In this document: positions 15,265 through 24,232 of the stretch, in pieces | How positions within the stretch are numbered: the stretch's first letter is position 1 | Layout of the letters: every line of letters begins with the position of its first letter | Assembly (NCBI RefSeq): GCF_000798815.1 | Contig: NZ_JTLD01000012.1 | Location: 1 to 64,000, forward strand | Reading direction: 5' to 3' | Source: Alistipes sp. ZOR0009 | Lineage (GTDB): Bacteria; Bacteroidota; Bacteroidia; Bacteroidales; ZOR0009 | DNA: 64,000 nucleotides | Made by a program: the position numbers and the translations under genes | Notes under the pieces: model-generated | Database searches by the model: none | Told to the model about the DNA's origin: nothing | Seen by the model: only the letters and a program-made list of their open reading frames with translations

Positions 15265-15405
15265 TATCTCCAGCTGGCAAGCCTGTTTTTTTTGAGGCTA
15301 ATCGGGCTAAAAAAGGCGAATATTTATGAATTATTAACGTTTAAATGCAATTTTCTTATTATTAAGCCAGCCTTTTTGGCTGTCAGGTGGCAAAAGCGGG
15401 CAGCC

Positions 15406-15511
15406 TAACGGCATTTCCTTCAGCTCTAACGCTACTCCCCGCTGGTTAAACGGCGTTTCCTAAATGCCAATCGGAGTATGGCGGCTTGCCCAACGGCATA
15501 TCCCGAAGGGC
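15406..15511. repeat. Degenerate 21-bp-period array with AACGGCATTTCC core
   Basis: Related cores begin at 15407 (AACGGCATTTCC), 15428 (AACGCTACTCCC), 15449 (AACGGCGTTTCC), 15470 (ATCGGAGTATGG, weak) and 15492 (AACGGCATATCC, shifted by one base). The spacing of 21 bp is kept although the sequence is degraded. Confidence 0.5.
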
Positions 15512-15803
15512 AAGCTGCGTTGCGGTTCTTCCAGCCTTCGCTTTTTTTGAGGTCAGCTTGGCTTTTGGCGGAGCCAACGGTAGGCTTTTAGACGTTGGGG
15601 CTGCTCCTCCCGATTCCATCTCCTTTTTCCCCCCGTTCGTCGCCCTTTTATGGCTGCTTGTCGAATTTATCTTGAGCCGATTTGCTAAAAATTCCATTTT
15701 TGTTGCTGAAATTAGGTTGGTATGCAGAAATCATGGCTCAAAAACATGCAAAAACTTAACGTTAATTAGAGGTCGGCGGGAGCTAACCAAGCATTAATAC
15801 TCA

Positions 15804-15831
15804 GGAAACTATTTATATTGCCAAAGTTTCC
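15804..15831. promoter_or_regulatory. Inverted repeat, candidate TetR operator
   Basis: GGAAACT (15804-15810) and AGTTTCC (15825-15831) form perfect 7-bp arms separated by 14 bases, 16 bases before the start of the first TetR gene. The arm centres are 21 bp apart, so both lie on one face of the helix. Autoregulation by one of the two downstream TetR proteins is the natural inference. Confidence 0.5.
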
Positions 15832-15847
15832 ATAGTATATTAAGTTT

Positions 15848-16474
15848 ATGACTGAAGAGAGAAAAGAGTTGATTAATAAGATAATGGGATTATTCACGAA
15901 GTACGGCATTCGTAGCATTACTACGAACGATATTGCCCGAGAGCTGGGTATTTCCAAGAAAACACTTTACGAGTACTTCAAGGATAAGTCCGAGATAGTG
16001 GAGTGTTCGCTCAACTTAATTTATGAAAATAGGCTGAAACAGTTCGAAGAGATTAAGCAGAAGAAGCTAAATGCCATTGAGTCGTTGCTTGAGATCTACC
16101 AGCTCGTTACCGAGATGATTAAGACCACGAGTCCGACGCTGGAGCACGACCTCCGCAAGTACTATCCCGAGACCTTTACTAAGGTATACGGAAAGGGGAA
16201 GGAGATGCTTTACAAAATGCATGTCGAGAACATACGCCAGGGGCAGGCAGAGGGGCTGTTTAGGGATGTAGATCCCGATATCATTGCCCGGTTGGTATGC
16301 CACCGAGCGCAAACCTTCATGCTGGAGGTTTTTAGCACCGAGGAGATATACTCGGGCAAGATTCACCGCGAGCTGTTCCTGTACCATCTCTTTGGGATGT
16401 GCAGCGAGAAGGGGTATGCGATAGTTGCCAGCCAAATGGATAAGTTTAATGCAAGTACTACAACACAAAATTGA
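15848..16474 (+). CDS. TetR family transcriptional regulator (first of two)
   Basis: This 208-aa protein has an N-terminal helix-turn-helix of TetR type (residues 8-50: IMGLFTKYGIRSITTNDIARELGISKKTLYEYF region, with the canonical KKTLYEYFKDK recognition helix) and a helical ligand-binding C-terminal domain. It opens a five-gene operon with a second TetR gene, TolC, adaptor and RND permease, and presumably controls it in response to a pump substrate. A candidate operator lies at 15804-15831. Confidence 0.92.
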   Translation: MTEERKELINKIMGLFTKYGIRSITTNDIARELGISKKTLYEYFKDKSEIVECSLNLIYENRLKQFEEIKQKKLNAIESLLEIYQLVTEMIKTTSPTLEHDLRKYYPETFTKVYGKGKEMLYKMHVENIRQGQAEGLFRDVDPDIIARLVCHRAQTFMLEVFSTEEIYSGKIHRELFLYHLFGMCSEKGYAIVASQMDKFNASTTTQN

Positions 16475-16479
16475 GGGCC

Positions 16480-17109
16480 ATGAAATCAAAACGTTTACAC
16501 TACACCAACAAGATTGCCGAGGTTTTCATGAAATTCGGTATCAGCACGCTTACCGTTGATGAGATTGCCGAAAAAATTGGCGTTACCAAAAAAACCCTAT
16601 ATAACTACTTCGAAAGCAAGCAGCAGATGGTAGAAAGTTTTCTGGACTACATTTCGATGAAGCAGAAGACCGAGATATCCAGCGTGCTGTCTAAAAATAT
16701 GAACCCGATAGAGACGCTGGTTGCCATCACCAAATCGATTTACAACCTATCGCAAACCTACCATAAGCGGTTGGAGGCTGATATTATGCCCAAGTACCAG
16801 GAGAATCTGCAGAATATCATCTTTAAAAGAAGGGGAGAATTATTAGATTTTATAAGCTTTAACATCAACAAAGGGGTTCATCTTGGGTTATTTGAGAACG
16901 ATTTGGATGTGGACCTAACCAGCAAGTACTACCTCTTCGAAATGGAGAATCTGTTCCTGTCTCAGTACCGGTTTATGCCGCTAATAAAGGGCGAGAACGA
17001 GATAGACCAGCTTCTCTACTACCAGCTTAAGGGGGTTTGTACGCCAAGTGGTCAGGTTTTGCTCCGAAATTCGATAAATTTTAGGGTTAACCTAGAAAAA
17101 CAAGCGTAA
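16480..17109 (+). CDS. TetR family transcriptional regulator (second of two)
   Basis: This 209-aa protein again starts with a TetR helix-turn-helix (FMKFGISTLTVDEIAEKIG, then KKTLYNYFESK). I place the start at the ATG at 16480, 5 bases after the stop of the first regulator; a TTG at 16471 is in frame but overlaps that stop. The two regulators are similar in length and HTH but diverge strongly in the ligand domain, so they may sense different compounds or act as a heterodimer. It is followed by the TolC gene after 58 bases. Confidence 0.9.
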   Translation: MKSKRLHYTNKIAEVFMKFGISTLTVDEIAEKIGVTKKTLYNYFESKQQMVESFLDYISMKQKTEISSVLSKNMNPIETLVAITKSIYNLSQTYHKRLEADIMPKYQENLQNIIFKRRGELLDFISFNINKGVHLGLFENDLDVDLTSKYYLFEMENLFLSQYRFMPLIKGENEIDQLLYYQLKGVCTPSGQVLLRNSINFRVNLEKQA

Positions 17110-17167
17110 ATATAGATATCCAGCCGACTCGAAAGGGGCGGTGCATACAAAGAAAACAGAGAATTAA

Positions 17168-18472
17168 ATGAAACAGGTTACCACACTCTTAGCCCTGGCG
17201 TGCTTGCTGGTGGGTAAGGGCGCCTTTTCGGCGGATAACGAGGCAAAAAAAATGCAGCTGAGCCTTAAGCAGGCGCAGGAGTATGCCATGGAGAATTCCT
17301 TGACGGTTAAGGATGGTCTCTACGATTTGGATATTGCACAGAAGAAGATTTGGGAATCGACAGCCATCGGTTTGCCCCAGGCAGAGGCAAAGCTGATGTA
17401 CAACCACAATCCTGGATCTATACCAACAATTCAATTTGGGAACGATTTGGTTCCTGTTGGCGTTAAGAACTCTACCAACGTTACCGCAACGGTTTCGCAG
17501 CTGATCTTTAGCGGTTCCTACATTGTTGGGCTGCAGGCTTCGAAAACCTACAAGGAGATGGTGGCGCAGACGCTGGAAAAAACCAGAATCGATCTTCGCG
17601 AATCGGTTGCTCAGAGCTACTACCTTGTTTTGCTGATGTCGGAAACCAGCGCCGTTTTAAAGGACAACCTAACCAACCTTCAAAAAACGCTTTTCGATAC
17701 CGAAAAAATGTTGGAGAAGGGGTTTGCCGAGTCTACCTCGGTCGATCAGCTTAAGATTGCGGTAAACGACCTGCTGCTTTCGCTATCTACCACCCATAAC
17801 CAGGAGCAGGTGGCGCGTCGCCTGCTAAACTACCAGCTGGGGCTAACCCTCGATTCTGAGATTGAGCTTACCGATAAGCTGGAGAACATTGCCCTAAGCT
17901 TTAACCGTGATCGAATTATCGAAACCCCTTTCGATATCTCGAAGAACATCAACTATAACATGGCCGAGACACAGGAAAAGGTGAAGAAGCTGCTTTATAG
18001 GTTGGAGCTTACCAGCTACCTGCCAACCGTTGCAGGCTTTTACCAGTTTCAGAAGCCGCTTCCTGCTCCTCCCGTAAACTTTCAGCCAGTTAACATGCTA
18101 GGTCTTAGCGTTACGCTACCTATTTTTAGCAGCGGTGAGCGCTACTCTAAGGTGGGACAGGCTAAGCTTGCTCTTAACAAGGCGCAGCTGGCCAAGGAGC
18201 AGGCCACACGTGGGCTCAACATGGAGTACCTCCAATCTCGCGATGACTTTAATACCGCGTGGGACAAGTACCTAAATAGCAAGAGCAGCCTTGCCCTAGC
18301 GCAAAAGGTGCTCCGCGAGGTTACCATTAAGTTTAACAACGGTTTGGCAACCAGCATGGATGTTACCCAAGCTAACGATAAGCTGCTCCAATCGGTTGGC
18401 AACCTGTACAGCGCAGAGTTCGACATGCTTAAGGCTAAGCTACACCTCGATAAGGTTACCAGCAATTTATAG
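17168..18472 (+). CDS. TolC family outer-membrane efflux channel
   Basis: This 434-aa protein has a signal peptide (cut near GAFSADN, residue 22) and two repeated long-helix regions typical of TolC (the first around AQEYAMENSLTVKDGLYDLDIAQKK, the second around ARLALNKAQLAKEQATRGLNMEYLQ-like sequence), ending in the family pattern SMDVTQANDKLLQSVGNLYSAEFDMLKAK. It forms the outer-membrane tunnel of the tripartite pump encoded with the next two genes, 26 bases from the adaptor. Confidence 0.94.
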   Translation: MKQVTTLLALACLLVGKGAFSADNEAKKMQLSLKQAQEYAMENSLTVKDGLYDLDIAQKKIWESTAIGLPQAEAKLMYNHNPGSIPTIQFGNDLVPVGVKNSTNVTATVSQLIFSGSYIVGLQASKTYKEMVAQTLEKTRIDLRESVAQSYYLVLLMSETSAVLKDNLTNLQKTLFDTEKMLEKGFAESTSVDQLKIAVNDLLLSLSTTHNQEQVARRLLNYQLGLTLDSEIELTDKLENIALSFNRDRIIETPFDISKNINYNMAETQEKVKKLLYRLELTSYLPTVAGFYQFQKPLPAPPVNFQPVNMLGLSVTLPIFSSGERYSKVGQAKLALNKAQLAKEQATRGLNMEYLQSRDDFNTAWDKYLNSKSSLALAQKVLREVTIKFNNGLATSMDVTQANDKLLQSVGNLYSAEFDMLKAKLHLDKVTSNL

Positions 18473-18498
18473 TACCGTAAAATAAAACAAACCAGTAT

Positions 18499-19629
18499 AT
18501 GAGAACAGGATTACTATCAGCGGCCGTTATCGTTCTACTGCTTTCGGGATGCTCCCAAAAGCCCGATGCTGAGAAGATTCGCGCAAAGATTACCGAGCTA
18601 AAGGGAGAATCTTTTAAAATAGAAAAGGAAATTAGCGATTTGGAGAAGCAGCTTGCCGAGCTGGGAACCAAAACTGGTGCCGGCTTGATACCTGTGCAGG
18701 TTAAGGAGGTTAACCCCGAAAACTTTAACCACTACCTCGAGCTTAGCGCAATGGTTGAGGCCGAGAATGATGCGATGGTTAGCCCCGAGGCATCCGGACA
18801 AATTAGAAAGATACTAGTAACCAAAGGCCAGTCGGTTAGAGCAGGGCAGCCGCTAGTGCGCCTTACCACCGAGATTATGGACAACTCCATCATGGAGGTG
18901 AAGAATCAGCTGAGCCTAGCTAAGGATATTTACGAGAAGCAGAAGGCTCTTTGGGATCAGAAGATTGGTTCTGAGGTGCAGTACCTTCAGGCAAAGAATA
19001 ACAAGGAGGCAATGGAGCGTAAGCTGGCCACCCTACGTTCGCAGCTAAACCTTTCTACCATCAACGCAGCATTTAGCGGCGTGGTTGATGATATTTTTCA
19101 AAAGGAGGGAGAGCTTGCCACTCCTGGTAAGCCTGTACTTCACCTGGTTAACCCTTCATCGATAAAAATTAAGGCAGAAGCCTCTGAAAGCTTTATCGGA
19201 AAAATAAAGAAGGGCCAAATGGTGGAGGTTCGCTTCCCTTCAAATCCGGATATCAAGCTGAACCTACCCATTCAGCGTGTAGGTAATGTGGTAGACATGC
19301 AGACTCGTACCTTCCCGATAGAGGTTAGCTACAGCGGCAACGGAAGCCATATCCTTCCCAACCAGATGGCCTCCATCGTGCTGAAGGATTTTAGTAGCAA
19401 CACCTCGTTTGTGGTTCCATCCATCATCGTGAAAAACGACGAGAAGGGGCAGTTCCTTTTTGTTGCCGATAAAACGGCCAAAGGGCTAGTTGCTAAGAAG
19501 GTTTACGTAAAGGCTGGTGTTAGCTACCAGGATAATAGCACCATTGAGCGAGGGCTAAAAGCAGGCGACAAGGTGATTGTGGCCGGATACAACCAGGTGG
19601 CAACCGGGAGTCCTGTTAGCATTAAGTAA
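18499..19629 (+). CDS. RND efflux periplasmic adaptor (HlyD/MFP family) lipoprotein
   Basis: This 376-aa protein has a lipobox (LLSGC, C18), a short coiled coil (residues 24-55), and then the barrel-sandwich and beta-barrel domains of an MFP adaptor (SPEASGQIRKILVTKGQSV; INAAFSGVVDDIF). It links the RND permease to the TolC channel in the periplasm. The central helical hairpin is fairly short (about residues 130-180). It is in the middle of the efflux operon, 18 bases before the permease gene. Confidence 0.95.
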   Translation: MRTGLLSAAVIVLLLSGCSQKPDAEKIRAKITELKGESFKIEKEISDLEKQLAELGTKTGAGLIPVQVKEVNPENFNHYLELSAMVEAENDAMVSPEASGQIRKILVTKGQSVRAGQPLVRLTTEIMDNSIMEVKNQLSLAKDIYEKQKALWDQKIGSEVQYLQAKNNKEAMERKLATLRSQLNLSTINAAFSGVVDDIFQKEGELATPGKPVLHLVNPSSIKIKAEASESFIGKIKKGQMVEVRFPSNPDIKLNLPIQRVGNVVDMQTRTFPIEVSYSGNGSHILPNQMASIVLKDFSSNTSFVVPSIIVKNDEKGQFLFVADKTAKGLVAKKVYVKAGVSYQDNSTIERGLKAGDKVIVAGYNQVATGSPVSIK

Positions 19630-19647
19630 ACTAATTGACCCAAATCT

Positions 19648-22600
19648 ATGTCAGAAAGTTTAGAGCGTGAGATAAAACGCAGCTTTGGGCCTACCAACTG
19701 GGCGCTGAAGAATAAAATAACGATTTTCTTGGCTACGGTGATGATTTCCATCTTTGGAATCTTCAGCTACACGAGCCTTCCGAAGGAGCTTTTCCCTGAG
19801 CTGGTAATTCCCACCATCATGGTGCAAACCATCTACCCGGGTAACTCTCCTGTAGATATTGAGAACCTGATAACCCGCCATCTCGAAAAGGAAATCGAGT
19901 CGGTTAAGGGGGTTAAAAAGCTTTCCTCCACCTCCTACCAGGATGTGTCGATGATTATTGTGGAGTTTAACACCAATATCGACATCAAGGAGGCAAAGCA
20001 AAATGTAAAGGATGCGGTTGATAGAGCTAAGCGCGATCTTCCTAACGACCTTAAGCAGGATCCGGTTGTAAACGATATCGACTTTTCGGAAATTCCGATC
20101 ATTAACGTCAACCTTTCGGGCGACTTTAGCCTTGAGGAGTTGAAAAAGTACGCCGACTACCTGCAAGATCAGTTTGAGGCGCTTCCTCAAATCTCGAAGG
20201 CCAACATCCAAGGGATAGAGGATCGCGAAATCAAGGTTAACGTAGACCTTTCCAAGCTCGAGTCGTACAACCTTTCGTTTAACGATATCGAGGGAGCCAT
20301 TGCAGGCGAAAACCTTTCGGTGTCGGGTGGCGAAATTAAGCTTGGACAAACGCAGCGCTCGGTACGTATCGATGGCGAGTTTAAGAGCATTGCCGATATA
20401 GAGGGCATCATTGTAAAAAAGGATAACGGCAAGACCGTTTACCTAAAGGATGTGGCCGAAGTTAAGGATGGCTTTGCCGAGGCAAAGACGATTGCTCGTC
20501 TCGACCACAAGCCAGTGCTCTCCATTCAGGTGGTTAAGAAGAGCGGACAAAATCTGCTCGAAGCGGTAGAGAAGATTAACCTAGAGCTGAAGAAGGCGCA
20601 GGACAACAATATGGTGCCCAAAAACCTGATGGTAACGCTTACCAACGACCAAAGCGACGCCATCAACATGCAAATCGAGGACCTGCAGAATAACATGCTG
20701 CTGGGTATTATCCTTGTGCTGCTGGTGCTCTACTACTTCTTGGGTACACGTAACGCCATGTTTGTGGCTAGCGCCATCCCGCTATCCATCCTTATTACCT
20801 TTATTGTAATTAAGGCTCTTGGCTTTACGGTAAACATGATGACGCTCTTCTCGCTAATCCTTGCGTTGGGGATGCTCGTAGACGACTCCATCGTGGTGGT
20901 CGAGAACATTTACCGATTTGTTGACAACGGCTACAAACCGTTCGAGGCGGCTAAGAAGGCCACCGGCGAAATTGCCATACCAGTTATTACCACCACCATG
21001 ACTACCCTAGCTGCGTTTATGCCGCTTATGTTCTGGGAAGGTATAATTGGCGAGTTCATGAAGCAGCTCCCCATTACGCTTGTAATTGTAATGTCGGCCT
21101 CGCTTTTTGTTGCGCTGGTTATTGTGCCCGTTTTTGCAGCGGTATACATACGTATTGATAAGAATGAGGACTTTGTGGCTAAACGTAAGGCTGTACTAAA
21201 GCGCTCGCTAATTCTTATTGGGGTGGCAGTGCCTCTATATGCTATTGGCTGGATGTTTATTGCCAACGTGCTGGTAATTATTGGGGTGATAATGCTCCTC
21301 AATATCTACTACTTCCACCGCCTGCAAAGCTGGTTTATGGATATTGGCCTTGTACGCCTAGAGGAGAAGTATAAGCAGGCGATTGGCTTTGCGCTTAAGG
21401 GGAAAAATCCTCGCAAATTCTTTGCCCTAACGGTCATCCTATTTATTGTTGCCATCGCTCTTTTTGCTATCAGGCAGCCCAATGTGCTTTTCTTCCCCGA
21501 GAACGATCCTAACTACATATCGGTGATTGTGGAGCTTCCTGCAGGTTCGGATGTTAGCGCAACCAACGTGGCTCTAACTCGCATCGAGAACGATTTGGAT
21601 AGCATCCTTAAGCCTAACAAGTTTATGGTGGAGTCTATGCTTACCACCGTTGGTAAGGTGGTTCGCGACAATGAGTTTTCGGGTACCGAGCAGCCCAACA
21701 AGGGGATGGTTACCATCTCTTTTGCCAAGTATGTGGAGCGTAAGGGTGTTGATACCAAGAAAATCCAAAAGCAGGTGGCTACCGAGCTGGTTGGAAAGTA
21801 CCCCGGTATCATTGTAAGCGTAGAAAAGGAGGCGAGTGGCCCTCCCGTTGGTAAGCCAATCAACCTCGAGGTGGCTGGCGAAGACTTCGACCGCCTGATA
21901 TCGCTATCCGATTCGCTAATTGGGTTTATCAACTCTAAGCGTATGGATGGTATCGAAGGGCTTAAGATGAATATTGATATCGGTAAGCCAGAGCTTCGTG
22001 TAAATATAGACAGGGATAAGGCCCGCCGCTTTGGTCTTTCGACTGGACAGGTGGCCATGGCCATACGTACTGCGCTTTACGGTAAGGAGGCTTCTAAGAT
22101 GAAGGTGGGAGAGGACGACTATCCAATCCAGATAAGGCTGATGGATAAGTATCGCTACAACCTTTCGACGCTGCTGAACCAAAAGATTGCCGTGCACGAT
22201 AACAACCAGGTACAGATGATTCCGCTTTCGGCCGTTGCCTCGTTTGTTCCAGATAATACCTACATGTCGGTAAACCGTCTCGATCGTAAGCGCGTGATTA
22301 CCGTATGGAGTAACGTTATTGAGGGATATAATGCAACCGCCATCAACGATCAGCTGCGCATGATCCTTCCTAACTTTAAGCTGCCCGAAGGCTATACCAT
22401 CTCGCAGACAGGTGAGCAGGAGAAGCAGGAAGAGTCTATGGCGTTCTTGGTATGGGCACTTCTGATTGCTTGTGCGCTTATCTACATCATCATGGTGACC
22501 GAGTTCAACTCTACGTTGCTGCCCTTTATCATCATGGGTACGGTTGTCTTCTCGTTCATTGGAGTAATTGGTGGTTTGGCAACCTTTAAGATGGATTTCA

Positions 22601-23058
22601 TTGTCATCATGACGGGTATTGGAATCGTTTCGCTGGCGGGTATCGTGGTTAAGAACGGTATTGTGCTGGTAGACTACATCGAGCTGCTAAAAAATCGCAA
22701 GGCGCACGAGCTTGGGCTCAGCTCTCCTTTCGATCTTCCATCGGACGTTGCCCGCGAATGCGTGAAGGAGGCCGGAAAGGTGCGTATGCGACCTGTAATT
22801 CTTACGGCAATCTGTACCATGCTGGCGTTGGTGCCAATGGCTATCGGGTTAAATATCGATTTTGTGGGATTCCTTACCCATCTCGATCCGAACATCTACT
22901 TCGGTGGCGATATCGTGGCCATGTGGAAGCCTATATCGTGGACTATCATCTTCGGATTATCGTTTGCGACCTTCCTAACGCTAATTATCGTGCCTGTAAC
23001 CTATACCTTGGTTATCGACATGCAGATTAAGTTTAGAAAAAGATTTCGCAAGCACTAG
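19648..23058 (+). CDS. RND family efflux permease
   Basis: This 1136-aa protein has the twelve-helix RND layout with two large periplasmic loops. The proton-relay pair is present in helix 4 (LGMLVDDSIVVVENI), and a matching second-half segment reads GIVSLAGIVVKNGIVLVDYIEL. It belongs to the HAE1/AcrB-like multidrug group by general pattern, and is about 90 residues longer than AcrB, partly through a loop after helix 6 (DKNEDFVAKRK region, with two extra hydrophobic segments). Substrates cannot be read from sequence. It ends the five-gene operon, followed by a terminator. Confidence 0.95.
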   Translation: MSESLEREIKRSFGPTNWALKNKITIFLATVMISIFGIFSYTSLPKELFPELVIPTIMVQTIYPGNSPVDIENLITRHLEKEIESVKGVKKLSSTSYQDVSMIIVEFNTNIDIKEAKQNVKDAVDRAKRDLPNDLKQDPVVNDIDFSEIPIINVNLSGDFSLEELKKYADYLQDQFEALPQISKANIQGIEDREIKVNVDLSKLESYNLSFNDIEGAIAGENLSVSGGEIKLGQTQRSVRIDGEFKSIADIEGIIVKKDNGKTVYLKDVAEVKDGFAEAKTIARLDHKPVLSIQVVKKSGQNLLEAVEKINLELKKAQDNNMVPKNLMVTLTNDQSDAINMQIEDLQNNMLLGIILVLLVLYYFLGTRNAMFVASAIPLSILITFIVIKALGFTVNMMTLFSLILALGMLVDDSIVVVENIYRFVDNGYKPFEAAKKATGEIAIPVITTTMTTLAAFMPLMFWEGIIGEFMKQLPITLVIVMSASLFVALVIVPVFAAVYIRIDKNEDFVAKRKAVLKRSLILIGVAVPLYAIGWMFIANVLVIIGVIMLLNIYYFHRLQSWFMDIGLVRLEEKYKQAIGFALKGKNPRKFFALTVILFIVAIALFAIRQPNVLFFPENDPNYISVIVELPAGSDVSATNVALTRIENDLDSILKPNKFMVESMLTTVGKVVRDNEFSGTEQPNKGMVTISFAKYVERKGVDTKKIQKQVATELVGKYPGIIVSVEKEASGPPVGKPINLEVAGEDFDRLISLSDSLIGFINSKRMDGIEGLKMNIDIGKPELRVNIDRDKARRFGLSTGQVAMAIRTALYGKEASKMKVGEDDYPIQIRLMDKYRYNLSTLLNQKIAVHDNNQVQMIPLSAVASFVPDNTYMSVNRLDRKRVITVWSNVIEGYNATAINDQLRMILPNFKLPEGYTISQTGEQEKQEESMAFLVWALLIACALIYIIMVTEFNSTLLPFIIMGTVVFSFIGVIGGLATFKMDFIVIMTGIGIVSLAGIVVKNGIVLVDYIELLKNRKAHELGLSSPFDLPSDVARECVKEAGKVRMRPVILTAICTMLALVPMAIGLNIDFVGFLTHLDPNIYFGGDIVAMWKPISWTIIFGLSFATFLTLIIVPVTYTLVIDMQIKFRKRFRKH

Positions 23059-23083
23059 GATTTGACAAAATAACACAGCTAGA

Positions 23084-23121
23084 AAGGGTCGTACTCCGTT
23101 GGGGTGCGGCCCTTCCTTTTT
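23084..23121 (+). terminator. Terminator of the efflux operon
   Basis: AAGGGTCG (23084-23091) pairs with CGGCCCTT (23107-23114) through one G-T type mismatch, extended by inner pairs, and is followed by CCTTTTTC. Confidence 0.75.
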
Positions 23122-23166
23122 CAGGGGGCATACTCCAGAAGCTATCGCTATATCCTGCCAAATGAA

Positions 23167-23174
23167 TATCTTTG
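23167..23174 (+). promoter_or_regulatory. Promoter of the TerC gene
   Basis: TATCTTTG is an exact -7 element 87 bases before the start codon. The leader contains a strong hairpin, AGCGTTAGG with CCTAACGCT (about 23193-23221), followed by only three Ts, so it may affect expression, but I cannot match it to a known riboswitch. Confidence 0.6.
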
Positions 23175-23261
23175 CGAGCCCTTAGAAAGCAGCGTTAGGC
23201 AAACATTAGCAGCCTAACGCTGTTTATCTCGGAATAAAAATTAAAAACTAAAGGATTAAAA

Positions 23262-24191
23262 ATGGGTAGCAATGCTCTTCTGTGGATTGGCTTCAATCTG
23301 TTTGTTGTATTTATGCTTGCGCTCGACTTGGGCGTGTTCCATAAAAAGAACCACGAGGTAAAGGTAAAGGAGGCGCTAACGTGGAGCGCGGTTTGGATTG
23401 CCCTTGCGCTGCTGTTTGCTGGTGGTGTCTACTACTTTATGGGAACCCAAAAGTCGTTAGAGTTTCTTACGGGTTACGTGGTGGAGAAGGCGCTTAGCAT
23501 CGACAACCTTTTTGTGTTCATTATGCTTTTCGGATTCTTTAAGGTGGAGCAGAAGTACCAGCATAAGGTTCTTTTTTGGGGTGTGTTTGGGGCCATTATT
23601 CTTCGCGCGCTGTTTATCTTTTCGGGCGTTGCCCTTATTAATAAGTTCCACTGGATTATCTACATCTTTGGGGCATTTTTGGTTTACTCGGGCATAAAGC
23701 TGATTTTTGAGGAGGAGGAAAAGGAGATTCATCCCGATAAAAATCCGCTGGTAAAGTGGATAAAGAAGGTTTATCCCGTTGCCGAGAACGACGAGAAGGG
23801 GAGCTTCTTCCGCCGTATCGATAAGACGCTTTACATTACGCCTCTTTTTATTGTGCTTGTGCTTATTGAGTTTTCCGACTTGATATTTGCGGTGGATTCG
23901 ATCCCTGCTATCCTATCAATATCCAACGATACCTTTATAGTATATACATCCAACATTTTTGCCATCTTGGGTTTGCGCTCGCTTTACTTCGCCGTTTCGG
24001 AGGTTATGGGGCTATTCCGCTTCCTAAAGTTTGCGCTGGCAGGTATCCTCGCCTTTGTGGGGGTAAAGATGTGTATATCCGGGTTTTTCCATATTCCAAT
24101 TGGATTGTCGCTGCTGTTTATCCTAGGGTCTGTGGTGGTTGCCATTTTGCTATCTAAGCTCTTCCCCGAAAAGGTCGAGGAGTCTAAATAA
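23262..24191 (+). CDS. TerC/Alx family integral membrane protein
   Basis: This 309-aa protein has about eight or nine membrane helices and the two acidic TerC signatures, VEKALSIDNLFVF and LIEFSDLIFAVDSIPA. TerC/Alx proteins are implicated in manganese export and in metal loading of secreted enzymes. A charged cytoplasmic loop (residues 150-185, FEEEEKEIHPDKN) separates the halves. The gene is transcribed alone, convergent with the NADH dehydrogenase gene, with a shared terminator. The yybP-ykoY manganese riboswitch common upstream of this family is not recognisable in its leader. Confidence 0.93.
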   Translation: MGSNALLWIGFNLFVVFMLALDLGVFHKKNHEVKVKEALTWSAVWIALALLFAGGVYYFMGTQKSLEFLTGYVVEKALSIDNLFVFIMLFGFFKVEQKYQHKVLFWGVFGAIILRALFIFSGVALINKFHWIIYIFGAFLVYSGIKLIFEEEEKEIHPDKNPLVKWIKKVYPVAENDEKGSFFRRIDKTLYITPLFIVLVLIEFSDLIFAVDSIPAILSISNDTFIVYTSNIFAILGLRSLYFAVSEVMGLFRFLKFALAGILAFVGVKMCISGFFHIPIGLSLLFILGSVVVAILLSKLFPEKVEESK

Positions 24192-24198
24192 AGGTTAT

Positions 24199-24232
24199 AC
24201 AAAAAAGGCTGTCGGAAGACAGCCTTTTTGCT
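24199..24232. terminator. Bidirectional terminator between terC and the NADH dehydrogenase gene
   Basis: AAAAAGGCTGTC (24202-24213) pairs perfectly with GACAGCCTTTTT (24218-24229). The A and T runs make it functional in both directions for the two convergent genes. Confidence 0.9.

Larger units (their letters stand above)
14928..15847. other. 920-base gene-free region with two degenerate 21-bp arrays
   Basis: No gene is convincing between the divergent hypothetical operon and the TetR genes. The right half is richer in GC than its surroundings. It contains periodic sequence at 15181-15264 and 15406-15511 (both 21-bp period) and the TetR operator candidate at 15804-15831. Confidence 0.5.

Noticed and set aside
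23175-23261. yybP-ykoY manganese riboswitch before TerC
   Set aside because: The conserved internal loops of that riboswitch are not recognisable; only a simple hairpin is present.
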